Shown piece after piece: positions 5,103 through 11,682 of a stretch of DNA of 11,682 nt. The notes beneath the pieces are model-generated. The model did no database searches. It saw only the letters and a program-made list of their open reading frames with translations, and was not told where the DNA came from. How positions within the stretch are numbered: the first letter of the stretch is position 1; each line of letters starts with the position of its first letter. Position numbers and translations under genes: made by a program. Origin of the DNA: Gallionellales bacterium UBA7399. GTDB taxonomy: Bacteria > Pseudomonadota > Gammaproteobacteria > Burkholderiales > Gallionellaceae. The stretch spans positions 1 to 11,682 of the forward strand of contig DKNB01000021.1 of the NCBI GenBank assembly GCA_002470125.1. The letters are read 5' to 3'.

Positions 5103-6002
5103 ATGAAGTGGGTGGTGGTTTTTGTTTACTTGACGGCAATCCTTACCGTGCATCTTCGAGGAAGGGTTCGCTTCTCTCTGTCCCGTCAGCTGCTAGACCA
5201 TTCGTCCATCGTTGCCCCGATGAACCTGTTCATGTACTTACTCTCCGGAGTCCCACACACCCCCTACCTTCCCATCAAGAACTTTCCCGAGCTGGACGTA
5301 CTAGAAAAAAATTGGGAAATGATCAGAGAGGAGGCCCTCAATCTGGTACACCTAGAGAAGGTGACCGCCGCACAAAAAAATGATGACGCAGGATTTAATT
5401 CATTCTTTAAAAATGGTTGGAAGCGTTTTTATTTAAAATGGTATGACGCCCGCCACCCATCGGCCGAGCTCTACTGCCCAAAAACGGTTGCGCTGCTACG
5501 GACCATCCCGAGCGTCAAGGCCGCCATGTTTGCCGAACTGGGTCCCGCCGGAAAGCTCAACGAGCATCGCGACCCCTTCGCTGGATCGCTACGCTACCAT
5601 CTGGGCTTGGTGACGCCCAACGATGACCGCTGCTTCATCGAGGTGGATGGCCAACGCTACAGCTGGCGAGATGGGCAGGCAATTGTCTTCGATGAGACCT
5701 TCATACACTGGGCTCAGAATGAATGCGCAAGCAACCGTATTATTTTATTTTGCGACATCGAGCGTCCGATGCGTTATCGCTGGGCGCAGGCTATCAATAG
5801 GTGGTTGGGCAGGACACTCATGACAGCAGCAAGCTCTCCCAACGAGACAGGGGACAAGACCGGGGGCATCAACAAAGCGTTCCGTTATGTTTGGTTGGCG
5901 GGCCAGTATCGCCGCAAGCTAAAGGCATGGAGTCGCCCCCTCTACTACACGATCAAGGGAGGGTTAATTCTGGCGGTTGGCGTCATCATCATACTGATCT
6001 GA
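5103..6002 (+). CDS. lpxO: LpxO-type lipid A acyl-chain 2-hydroxylase (aspartyl/asparaginyl beta-hydroxylase family)
   Basis: This 299-residue Fe(II)/2-oxoglutarate-dependent dioxygenase closely resembles Salmonella LpxO, which uses O2 to add an S-2-hydroxyl to a secondary acyl chain of lipid A at the inner membrane. The signature segments are present: NDDAGFNSFFKNGWKRFYLK (94-113), CPKTVALL (125-132), HRDPFAGSLRYHLGL (155-169) and FDETFIHWAQN (196-206). The iron ligands are H155, D157 and H202; R212 in N-R-I-I-L-F is a plausible 2-oxoglutarate ligand. Hydrophobic segments at about 3-18 and 284-299 suggest membrane anchoring at both ends. AAAGGGG lies about 6 bases before the ATG. It is monocistronic, between the exported-protein gene and ilvD. 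The family is clear; lipid A as the substrate is inferred from similarity over the whole length. Confidence 0.92.
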   Translation: MKWVVVFVYLTAILTVHLRGRVRFSLSRQLLDHSSIVAPMNLFMYLLSGVPHTPYLPIKNFPELDVLEKNWEMIREEALNLVHLEKVTAAQKNDDAGFNSFFKNGWKRFYLKWYDARHPSAELYCPKTVALLRTIPSVKAAMFAELGPAGKLNEHRDPFAGSLRYHLGLVTPNDDRCFIEVDGQRYSWRDGQAIVFDETFIHWAQNECASNRIILFCDIERPMRYRWAQAINRWLGRTLMTAASSPNETGDKTGGINKAFRYVWLAGQYRRKLKAWSRPLYYTIKGGLILAVGVIIILI

Positions 6003-6319
6003 CAAGACGCGCAGGTGCCTGGCCTTGGTTGCAGATAATCTATCCACGATAAATACTCACACCACACACCACTCTCGCCACACCAACGCAACCTATAAAT
6101 CGGCGTGTGCATGCAAAATATATTACAATAAAACATGGGCGCCTTGGCTTTTTGGGTTGCATGTTTTTATGTGCGCACGCTTTATCACGGGGAGCCAATG
6201 CTCCCCCTATAAGCGCCAAGTCTTGACGATGGTCATACGTACGCCGAGCGACCAGAGGCCTCAGGAACGGCACCCAACAGCACGCTACGTACAACCAAAA
6301 TTACCCACAAGGAAGTGTC
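6003..6319 (+). other. 317-base intergenic region / ilvD leader
   Basis: No gene is called. The left part has a C/A-rich, G-poor stretch (about 6057-6100). No intrinsic terminator with a T-run was found for the lpxO-like gene. The only strong structure is the hairpin at 6189-6206. Short frames exist, such as a 25-codon one from ATG 6135 that runs through the hairpin, but they have no ribosome binding site and are not rich in Ile, Val and Leu, so an ilv-type attenuator peptide is not supported. No promoter stands out clearly. Confidence 0.5.
6189..6206 (+). promoter_or_regulatory. GC-rich hairpin upstream of ilvD
   Basis: GGGGAGC-CAAT-GCTCCCC is a perfect seven-pair stem with a four-base loop, about 113 bases before the ilvD ATG. 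No T-run follows, so it is not an ordinary intrinsic terminator. It may be an mRNA leader element, part of an unrecognised regulator, or the end of the lpxO-like transcript. Confidence 0.5.
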
Positions 6320-7996
6320 ATGCCAAACAACATCAATAGCAAGGTCATCACGCAGGGCGTACAGCGCTCACCCAATCGCGCCATGTTGCGCGCCGTAGGC
6401 TTTGGCGACGATGATTTTAATAAACCTATCGTAGGCATTGCCAACGCATACAGCACCATCACGCCCTGCAACGCGGGGCTAGGGGCACTGACAGCACGAG
6501 CTGAGCAGGCGACTCGTGCTGCTGGCGCGATGCCGCAGACGTTTGGAACCATCACAATTTCTGACGGCATATCAATGGGCACCGAGGGAATGAAGTGCTC
6601 GCTGGTAAGTCGGGAGGTTATTGCGGATTCAATTGAGACGGTCTGCCGCGGCCAAAGTATGGATGGCATACTCGCCGTCGGTGGGTGCGACAAGAATATG
6701 CCAGGAGCTATGATCGCCTTCGCACGTCTAAACATCCCCGCCATCTTTGTTTATGGCGGCACCATTAAGCCAGGCAATCTTAACGGGCGAGACCTGACGA
6801 TCGTCAGTAGCTTCGAGGCGGTTGGTCAATTCATCGCGCACAAAATAGATTCGGACGAGCTCCTCTCCGTCGAACGCAAGGCCTGTCCAGGTATTGGCTC
6901 GTGTGGTGGGATGTTTACCGCCAACACCATGTCATCCACATTTGAGGCGATGGGAATCAGCCTACCGTATTCCTCAACCATGGCAGCAGAGGACATAGAG
7001 AAGTCCGACAGCGCAGCACGGTCGGCAGAGGTTTTGGTGCAGGCAATCCGTAAGCAGATACTGCCCTCTCACATCCTTACAAAAAAGGCTTTCGAAAACG
7101 CAATCTCTGTTGTTATGGCGGTGGGTGGTACAACCAACGCGGTTCTGCACTTGCTGGCGATTGCACACGCGATGAATGTTGACCTGAACATCGATGATTT
7201 TGAAACAATCCGAAAGCGCGTGCCGGTGTTTGTCGACATGAAGCCATCTGGTCGCTACGTGGTCACCAATCTCCACAAGGCTGGAGGGATTCCACAGGTC
7301 ATGAAGATGCTCCTGGTGCATGGATTGCTGCACGGCGATTGCATAACCATTACAGGAGAAACAATCACGGAGGTGCTCAAGGATGTACCCTCAGAGCCGC
7401 GCCTCGATCAAGACGTCATACGTGCCTGGAGCAACCCAATTTATAAGCAAGGGCACCTGGCTATCCTAAAAGGAAATTTGGCCCCAGAGGGCTCCGTGGC
7501 AAAAATAAGTGGCATCAAGAATCCCAGCATCACCGGCTCCGCACGCGTCTTTGATTCGGAGGAGGCCTGCATGGATGCAATCATTTCAGAAAAAATAAAA
7601 CCCGGAGAGGTGCTCGTGATTCGTTACGAGGGTCCCAAAGGAGGGCCCGGGATGCGCGAAATGCTCTCCCCCACCGCAGCGCTGGTGGGTGCCGGAATGG
7701 GGGATAGCGTTGCTCTTATTACGGACGGCCGCTTTTCGGGTGGCACTTACGGATTTGTGGTTGGACATGTCTCGCCAGAGGCGGCCATGGGTGGCACCAT
7801 AGCACTAGTCGAGGACGGCGACTCCATCACCATTGATGCTCCAGCTCGCCTGATACAGCTAAACGTAAGCGATACGGAGCTTGCAAGACGTCGCGCACTC
7901 TGGAATCCACCAGCGCCGCACTACACGCGCGGCGTACTGGCAAAATACGCGCGGCTTGTTTCCAGCGCAAGTCTAGGGGCGGTAACTGACGCATAA
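6320..7996 (+). CDS. ilvD: Dihydroxy-acid dehydratase
   Basis: This 558-residue enzyme dehydrates 2,3-dihydroxy-3-methylbutanoate and 2,3-dihydroxy-3-methylpentanoate to the keto acids that become valine, leucine (and pantothenate) and isoleucine. It is of the short IlvD type rather than the roughly 616-residue enterobacterial form. The three iron-sulfur cysteines of the family are present: C50 (ITPCNAG), C123 (GGCDKNMPG) and C195 (GSCGGMFTANTM). So are the Mg-binding D82 (ISDGISMG) and D124, the lysine expected to be carbamylated (K125), and the catalytic serine in DGRFSGGT (about S473). The short form usually carries a [2Fe-2S] cluster (family knowledge). AAGGA lies about 6 bases before the ATG. 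It is transcribed alone and converges on tldD. Confidence 0.97.
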   Translation: MPNNINSKVITQGVQRSPNRAMLRAVGFGDDDFNKPIVGIANAYSTITPCNAGLGALTARAEQATRAAGAMPQTFGTITISDGISMGTEGMKCSLVSREVIADSIETVCRGQSMDGILAVGGCDKNMPGAMIAFARLNIPAIFVYGGTIKPGNLNGRDLTIVSSFEAVGQFIAHKIDSDELLSVERKACPGIGSCGGMFTANTMSSTFEAMGISLPYSSTMAAEDIEKSDSAARSAEVLVQAIRKQILPSHILTKKAFENAISVVMAVGGTTNAVLHLLAIAHAMNVDLNIDDFETIRKRVPVFVDMKPSGRYVVTNLHKAGGIPQVMKMLLVHGLLHGDCITITGETITEVLKDVPSEPRLDQDVIRAWSNPIYKQGHLAILKGNLAPEGSVAKISGIKNPSITGSARVFDSEEACMDAIISEKIKPGEVLVIRYEGPKGGPGMREMLSPTAALVGAGMGDSVALITDGRFSGGTYGFVVGHVSPEAAMGGTIALVEDGDSITIDAPARLIQLNVSDTELARRRALWNPPAPHYTRGVLAKYARLVSSASLGAVTDA

Positions 7997-8005
7997 AATA
8001 TGCGT
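7989..8005. repeat. Hairpin across the ilvD stop codon
   Basis: ACGCATA-AAA-TATGCGT is a perfect seven-pair stem with a three-base loop; the ilvD TAA lies inside it. No T-run follows on either strand. It is the only structure in the 56 bases between ilvD and the convergent tldD, so it may mark transcript ends through a factor-dependent route or stop exonucleases. Confidence 0.4.
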
Positions 8006-8052
8006 GCAATCATTCGGTACGCTTGATTCAACGAAGCACGGCGGGCGGTCGC

Positions 8053-9498
8053 TCAGGTGGTGCCGCCCACCGTCAGGCCGTCTATCCTCACCGTTGGCTG
8101 ACCAACGCCCACTGGCACACTTTGACCCTCCTTGCCGCAGACACCTACGCCCGGATCAAGTGCCATGTCGTTTCCTATCATAGAAACACGGGTGAGCGCC
8201 TCTGGTCCATTACCAATTAACGTTGCACCCTTCACTGGATAAGTAATCTTCCCATTCTCGATCATATAAGCCTCTGCGGTGGAGAATACAAACTTGCCAC
8301 TCGTAATATCCACCTGCCCCCCACCAAAGTTGGCCGCATAAAGCCCATGCTTTACCGAAGCAATAATCTCCTTTGGATCCTTGTCCCCATTTAACATATA
8401 GGTGTTGGTCATACGCGGCATTGGTATATGCGCGAACGATTCACGCCGAGCATTTCCGGTGACCGAAACGCCCATCAGACGGGCGTTCAGAGTATCTTGC
8501 AAGTACCCGACCAAGATGCCGTCATCGATTAAAACTGTACGTTGCGTGGCGTTACCCTCGTCGTCCATTTGCAATGAGCCACGCCTATCGGCAATCGTGC
8601 CGTCATCCACAACGGTTACGCCCTTGGCTGCCACACGCTGACCGACACGGTCAGCAAATGTGGAGCTACCCTTTCGATTGAAGTCACCCTCTAGACCATG
8701 TCCCACGGCCTCGTGTAGCAGAATGCCAGGCCACCCGGGACCGAGCACAACCGTCATGTTTCCGGCTGGCGCTGGTTTAGCATCCAAATTGACCACCGCC
8801 TGATGCACCGCCTTGGCTGCGTAATCGGATAGCACCTCATCTGTAAAGTAGGTATAGTCTAGACGACCACCCCCACCAGACGAGCCCTGCTCACGCTTGC
8901 CATTGCTTTCCACAATAACCTGCACCGACAGTCGCACCAGCGGACGAATATCTGCATTTAATAAGCCGTCATTGCGCGCCACAAGCACAACCTCGTACTC
9001 ACCCGCCAAGCTAGCCATAACCTGAGTAACTCGTGAATCAAGTGCGCGTGCGCAACGCTCTAGACGCTCCAACATTGCAACCTTATCCACATCCTTCAAG
9101 CTGGCAATGGGGTCATGTGGAAGATAGAGATTTCTATTGCCACTCACTCGCAATAGTGGCGCGGTACCAGCCCCTCCCTGCCTCCCAATTGCACGCGTGG
9201 CCAGCGCGGCGCTTTCCAACGCAGCGAGACTGATGTCGTCAGAGTATGCGAAGGCGGTCTTTTCGCCGCTCACAGAGCGGACGCCCACGCCCTGCTCGAT
9301 ACCAAAGCTGCCAGACTTCACTATACCCTCTTCCAGGGACCAACTTTCTGCACGCGAGTACTGGAAATAAAGATCGGCGTAATCGACTTTGTGCGTGAAA
9401 ATTTTAGAAAAAACTTTCTCTAGGTCACTCGTTGCGAGCGCATGTGGCGTGAGTAGCGATTGCTGTGCAAGAGCAAACATAGTGTCGTTATTTTGCAT
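8053..9498 (-). CDS. tldD: Metalloprotease TldD
   Basis: This 481-residue protein is the catalytic subunit of the TldD/TldE heterodimer, which degrades unfolded peptides and in some bacteria matures microcin B17 and destabilises the CcdA antitoxin. The metal site is intact: HEAVGH at 262-267 (H262, E263, H267) followed by GLEGDFNRKGSS, with C454 (G-V-C-G-K) as the third ligand seen in the E. coli structure. The length equals that of E. coli TldD, and the C-terminus (VRIDGLTVGGT) is typical. The ATG has only a weak Shine-Dalgarno; a second in-frame ATG is at codon 7. It lies 91 bases behind the carbon-nitrogen hydrolase and is the last gene of the yhdP cluster. The tldE/pmbA partner is not in the window, as is usual. 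Confidence 0.96.
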   Translation of the reverse strand: MQNNDTMFALAQQSLLTPHALATSDLEKVFSKIFTHKVDYADLYFQYSRAESWSLEEGIVKSGSFGIEQGVGVRSVSGEKTAFAYSDDISLAALESAALATRAIGRQGGAGTAPLLRVSGNRNLYLPHDPIASLKDVDKVAMLERLERCARALDSRVTQVMASLAGEYEVVLVARNDGLLNADIRPLVRLSVQVIVESNGKREQGSSGGGGRLDYTYFTDEVLSDYAAKAVHQAVVNLDAKPAPAGNMTVVLGPGWPGILLHEAVGHGLEGDFNRKGSSTFADRVGQRVAAKGVTVVDDGTIADRRGSLQMDDEGNATQRTVLIDDGILVGYLQDTLNARLMGVSVTGNARRESFAHIPMPRMTNTYMLNGDKDPKEIIASVKHGLYAANFGGGQVDITSGKFVFSTAEAYMIENGKITYPVKGATLIGNGPEALTRVSMIGNDMALDPGVGVCGKEGQSVPVGVGQPTVRIDGLTVGGTT

Positions 9499-9589
9499 AA
9501 GATAATCCGTATAAATTTAATAAATAATTACCCAACATACGATCAACAAATCTCAGCGTGCGATCATATTGTGGTGGCATCCAACACAT

Positions 9590-10450
9590 CTAGCTCGAGA
9601 CAAGTACACGATCCGACAGTGCCGGCAAGCTGGTTAGCAAGCTCCCACGGTAGCGCGGGTCAAGCTCCCCAATCACAAAACCTGGCCCACGTGGCAGCTT
9701 GTCGATTACCTTGCCCCACGGATCAACGATCATACTATTACCATGAGTTTCACGGCCATTAATGTGACGTCCACCCTGCCCGGCCGCCACCACATAGGCA
9801 AGATTTTCGATAGCTCGCGCGCGTACCAAGATCTCCCAGTGCACCTTACCGGTCGTTTCTGTGAATGCGGATGGCAACACGATAATACTAACGTCCTGCA
9901 TCGCTCGAAATAACTCGGGAAACCTTAGGTCGTAACAGATTGCCAACCCAATTCGGCCAAACGGACTGTCTACGACGACGACCTGTCGCCCCGGCTCAAT
10001 AGTGCGACCTTCATGGTAATGCTCATTACCAATATTAAGATTAAAAAGGTGAATCTTATCGTAACGCGCTACCTGCTTTCCCTTGTCATCGTAAACCAAG
10101 CAGGCGTTGCGCATTTTATTGGTCGTATCTGCCACCATGGGTATCGATCCGCCAACCAGCCAAATTTTATGCTCGAGCGCCACCTCGCTTAAAAAATTCT
10201 GAATGACCCCCTCTCCCGGATGCTCGCGTACCGCCAACCTGGCTGCGTCATTTGACCCCATGATTGCAAAGTACTCTGGCAGCACAATCAAGCGCGCGCC
10301 CTTACTCGCCGCCATTCCAATGAGACGACGCGCCTCGCTCAGGTTGTCCAAAACATCTGGTCCAGAAACCATCTGAACGGCGGCGACCTTAAAGTGATCG
10401 AGTCGTTCGTAACTGGCTGGGTGCCGCCTTATTGTATTTTTTTCTTGCAT
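9590..10450 (-). CDS. Carbon-nitrogen hydrolase, Nit1-like (possible deaminated-glutathione amidase)
   Basis: This 286-residue member of the nitrilase superfamily has an intact catalytic triad: E59 (VLPEYF), K132 (YDKIHLFN) and C172 (AICYDLRFPELFR). The R-F-P-E-L-F-R context and D-K-I-H-L-F-N are those of the Nit branch, which includes bacterial and eukaryotic deaminated-glutathione amidases that repair a side product of transaminases. True nitrile hydrolysis is unlikely. The substrate is inferred from the branch, not shown by the sequence. The first ~20 residues extend beyond the usual family start at K-V-A-A-V-Q-M, but no other start codon lies nearer, and GAGAGG sits 9 bases before this ATG. 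The gene is 27 bases behind yhdP, in the same operon, an order seen in betaproteobacteria. Confidence 0.9.
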   Translation of the reverse strand: MQEKNTIRRHPASYERLDHFKVAAVQMVSGPDVLDNLSEARRLIGMAASKGARLIVLPEYFAIMGSNDAARLAVREHPGEGVIQNFLSEVALEHKIWLVGGSIPMVADTTNKMRNACLVYDDKGKQVARYDKIHLFNLNIGNEHYHEGRTIEPGRQVVVVDSPFGRIGLAICYDLRFPELFRAMQDVSIIVLPSAFTETTGKVHWEILVRARAIENLAYVVAAGQGGRHINGRETHGNSMIVDPWGKVIDKLPRGPGFVIGELDPRYRGSLLTSLPALSDRVLVSS

Positions 10451-10477
10451 GCCGTCACGCCTCTCGCAGCATTACTT

Positions 10478-11682
10478 TTATTGCGGTGGGGAAGATTTTT
10501 TCGTGCCAACCTTTTCGACATTGGGGCTGACCCATGGTCCGGTGACATCGTACTCATATGACATCAATTTATCGATAGGTTCACGCAGTATCTTGTTGGC
10601 AATAAAAACCCCCGCACCCACGAGAGGGCCCCCGGCAAGTGCGCTCAGTAAGGACGCCGTATTACCCACGGTGGGCAGCACTCGCACGCGCAGGTTTTGT
10701 GTTTCGTGGTCAAGATCTATCTGCCCTTTCATGGTCACCTTGGCGGCGGAACCATCAATCTTAAAGTTATCGGCATTCATAATTCCTTTTGTTACTTTGG
10801 CTGCCCCATCGATACTGTCGAACTTAAATCCCGCACTAAAGATATCCGTAAAATCCAAGGCAATATGTTGCGGCAACGCCTGTAGGCTTAGGATGCTAAG
10901 CAGCTTGCCGGCGCCGGGATCTATCTTTAAAAATTGCCCCTGACTGACGCTCAACTTGATCACCCCATCCAGCGTGGCATAACTAAACTCAGCTGGCGCA
11001 CCGGGCCATGTAAATACCCCCTCTAACTTTCCAGCGCCATCCTTCACGCTACCCGGGTATCCAAAACGACCCAGTGCAATCCCCATGTCATTAATATTGA
11101 GCTTGAGATTAACTTGGGTCTGCTCTTCGCCAGAAAGGATTCGCCACTTTCCATCTCCAGTCAGCACGCTACCTGGGTTAGTGATAACCAGTCGTTCCAG
11201 CAACCAATCATTCTCGTGTTGCTGTGCCAGCAACTCCAGCCTTCCAATATTTTTTTTATTCAGCGTAACGCTGTCAACCACGATGTCTAGTGCTGGGTAC
11301 TTCGTGTCGGTGGTATTTTTTTGATTGTGGCCAAGCCTTGCCAACGCATTTTTATTTTTTCCAATTGCGTCTTGGTCCGGATCCAGGGACACACTCTTGA
11401 GGCGAGCAACAAACTTTCCGTTGCCCTCGCTGTACCAGCTCACCTCTCCGCTCGTTGACTTGGCTGACAGCTGCGCAACCATTGCGTCCTTTTGGTTATG
11501 GGCGCTAACGTGCAGGCCCTCTGTCGTATAGCCGTACCCTCTAATCTTCCGGATTAATAGGTCTGCGCCTGTCACGCCACCCAATACCGAGTCATCCAAG
11601 GACCCCATCAGGCCACCCCAGCCCTCCAACGAGAGCTCTGGAATGACACCCGTCACCCAAATTCCATCCTTCTCCAACCACT
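10478..11682 (-). CDS. yhdP: YhdP-family AsmA-like protein (C-terminal part; N-terminus beyond window edge)
   Basis: About 400 codons are visible and the frame stays open to the window edge, so this is the 3' end of a gene whose full protein is usually above 1200 residues. YhdP belongs to the AsmA-like/bridge-type lipid transport proteins that carry phospholipids from the inner to the outer membrane. The visible part has the repetitive beta-strand pattern of such proteins. Near the end it has the conserved family region: a Gly/Ala-rich stretch (A-L-A-G-G-P-L-V-G-A-G-V-F-I), then I-L-R-E-P-I-D-K-L-M-S-Y-E-Y-D-V-T-G-P-W. A TTG at 11675-11677 should not be taken as the start. It leads the cluster yhdP, Nit hydrolase, tldD. 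Confidence 0.9.
   Translation of the reverse strand, partial: WLEKDGIWVTGVIPELSLEGWGGLMGSLDDSVLGGVTGADLLIRKIRGYGYTTEGLHVSAHNQKDAMVAQLSAKSTSGEVSWYSEGNGKFVARLKSVSLDPDQDAIGKNKNALARLGHNQKNTTDTKYPALDIVVDSVTLNKKNIGRLELLAQQHENDWLLERLVITNPGSVLTGDGKWRILSGEEQTQVNLKLNINDMGIALGRFGYPGSVKDGAGKLEGVFTWPGAPAEFSYATLDGVIKLSVSQGQFLKIDPGAGKLLSILSLQALPQHIALDFTDIFSAGFKFDSIDGAAKVTKGIMNADNFKIDGSAAKVTMKGQIDLDHETQNLRVRVLPTVGNTASLLSALAGGPLVGAGVFIANKILREPIDKLMSYEYDVTGPWVSPNVEKVGTKKSSPPQ

Noticed and set aside
6135..6212. 25-codon frame as a possible ilvD leader peptide
   Set aside because: No ribosome binding site, no cluster of Ile, Val or Leu codons, and the hairpin lacks the T-run of an attenuator.
6025..6339. 104-codon plus-strand frame between the lpxO-like gene and ilvD
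   Set aside because: Basic, low-complexity product with no domain or ribosome binding site, overlapping the ilvD start; likely chance.
6301..6744. 147-codon minus-strand frame
   Set aside because: Antisense shadow of the ilvD start region, whose iron-sulfur cysteines are clearly encoded on the plus strand.
10449..10943. 164-codon plus-strand frame
   Set aside because: It lies antisense to the conserved C-terminal region of the YhdP-family gene and is a shadow of it.
11675..11677. TTG as start of the last minus-strand gene
   Set aside because: The reading frame is open to the window edge and the visible part is only the C-terminus of a much longer family, so the true start is outside.

Overview
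The window looks like a chromosomal segment of a Gram-negative proteobacterium, most likely a betaproteobacterium. Three things point that way: the neighbouring uvrC and pgsA genes beside tRNA genes, the yhdP / carbon-nitrogen hydrolase / tldD cluster, and envelope genes that need an outer membrane (a LpxO-type lipid A hydroxylase and the AsmA-like YhdP). This is inferred from family knowledge and gene order; the genus cannot be fixed from the sequence.

Layout, left to right. (1) Positions 1-180, minus strand: a tRNA-Pro(UGG) with encoded CCA, followed by the 5' end of a second tRNA, probably Arg, cut by the window edge. A clear sigma70-type promoter (TTGATT, 17 bases, TATAGT) with a GC-rich discriminator drives them. 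(2) 270-3284, minus strand: a tight family-5 uracil-DNA glycosylase / uvrC / pgsA cluster, with the first pair overlapping and the second pair 2 bases apart. It joins two DNA repair functions to phosphatidylglycerol-phosphate synthesis. (3) 3391-4149, plus strand: a single-gene unit with its own promoter, leader hairpin and intrinsic terminator. It encodes a free-standing ClpA-type N-terminal (substrate/adaptor-binding) domain without any AAA+ ATPase module. (4) 4156-4691, minus strand: a single-gene unit for a small exported Gly/Asn-rich protein of unknown function, with promoter, 5' hairpin, structured 3' UTR and terminator. (5) 4598-5102: an AT-rich intergenic region with an unusual run of perfect inverted repeats and a possible CRP-like site, ahead of (6) an lpxO-like gene at 5103-6002. 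(7) ilvD at 6320-7996, plus strand, behind a 317-base leader/intergenic region containing one strong hairpin. (8) 8053-11682, minus strand: yhdP (3' part only), a Nit-type carbon-nitrogen hydrolase and tldD, converging on ilvD.

Most genes are ordinary housekeeping genes with intact catalytic motifs. The unusual part is roughly 3.3-5.1 kb: two monocistronic accessory genes back to back (the orphan Clp N-domain protein and the small secreted protein) with dense RNA/DNA secondary-structure signals. No CRISPR array, insertion sequence, integrase or phage gene was seen.
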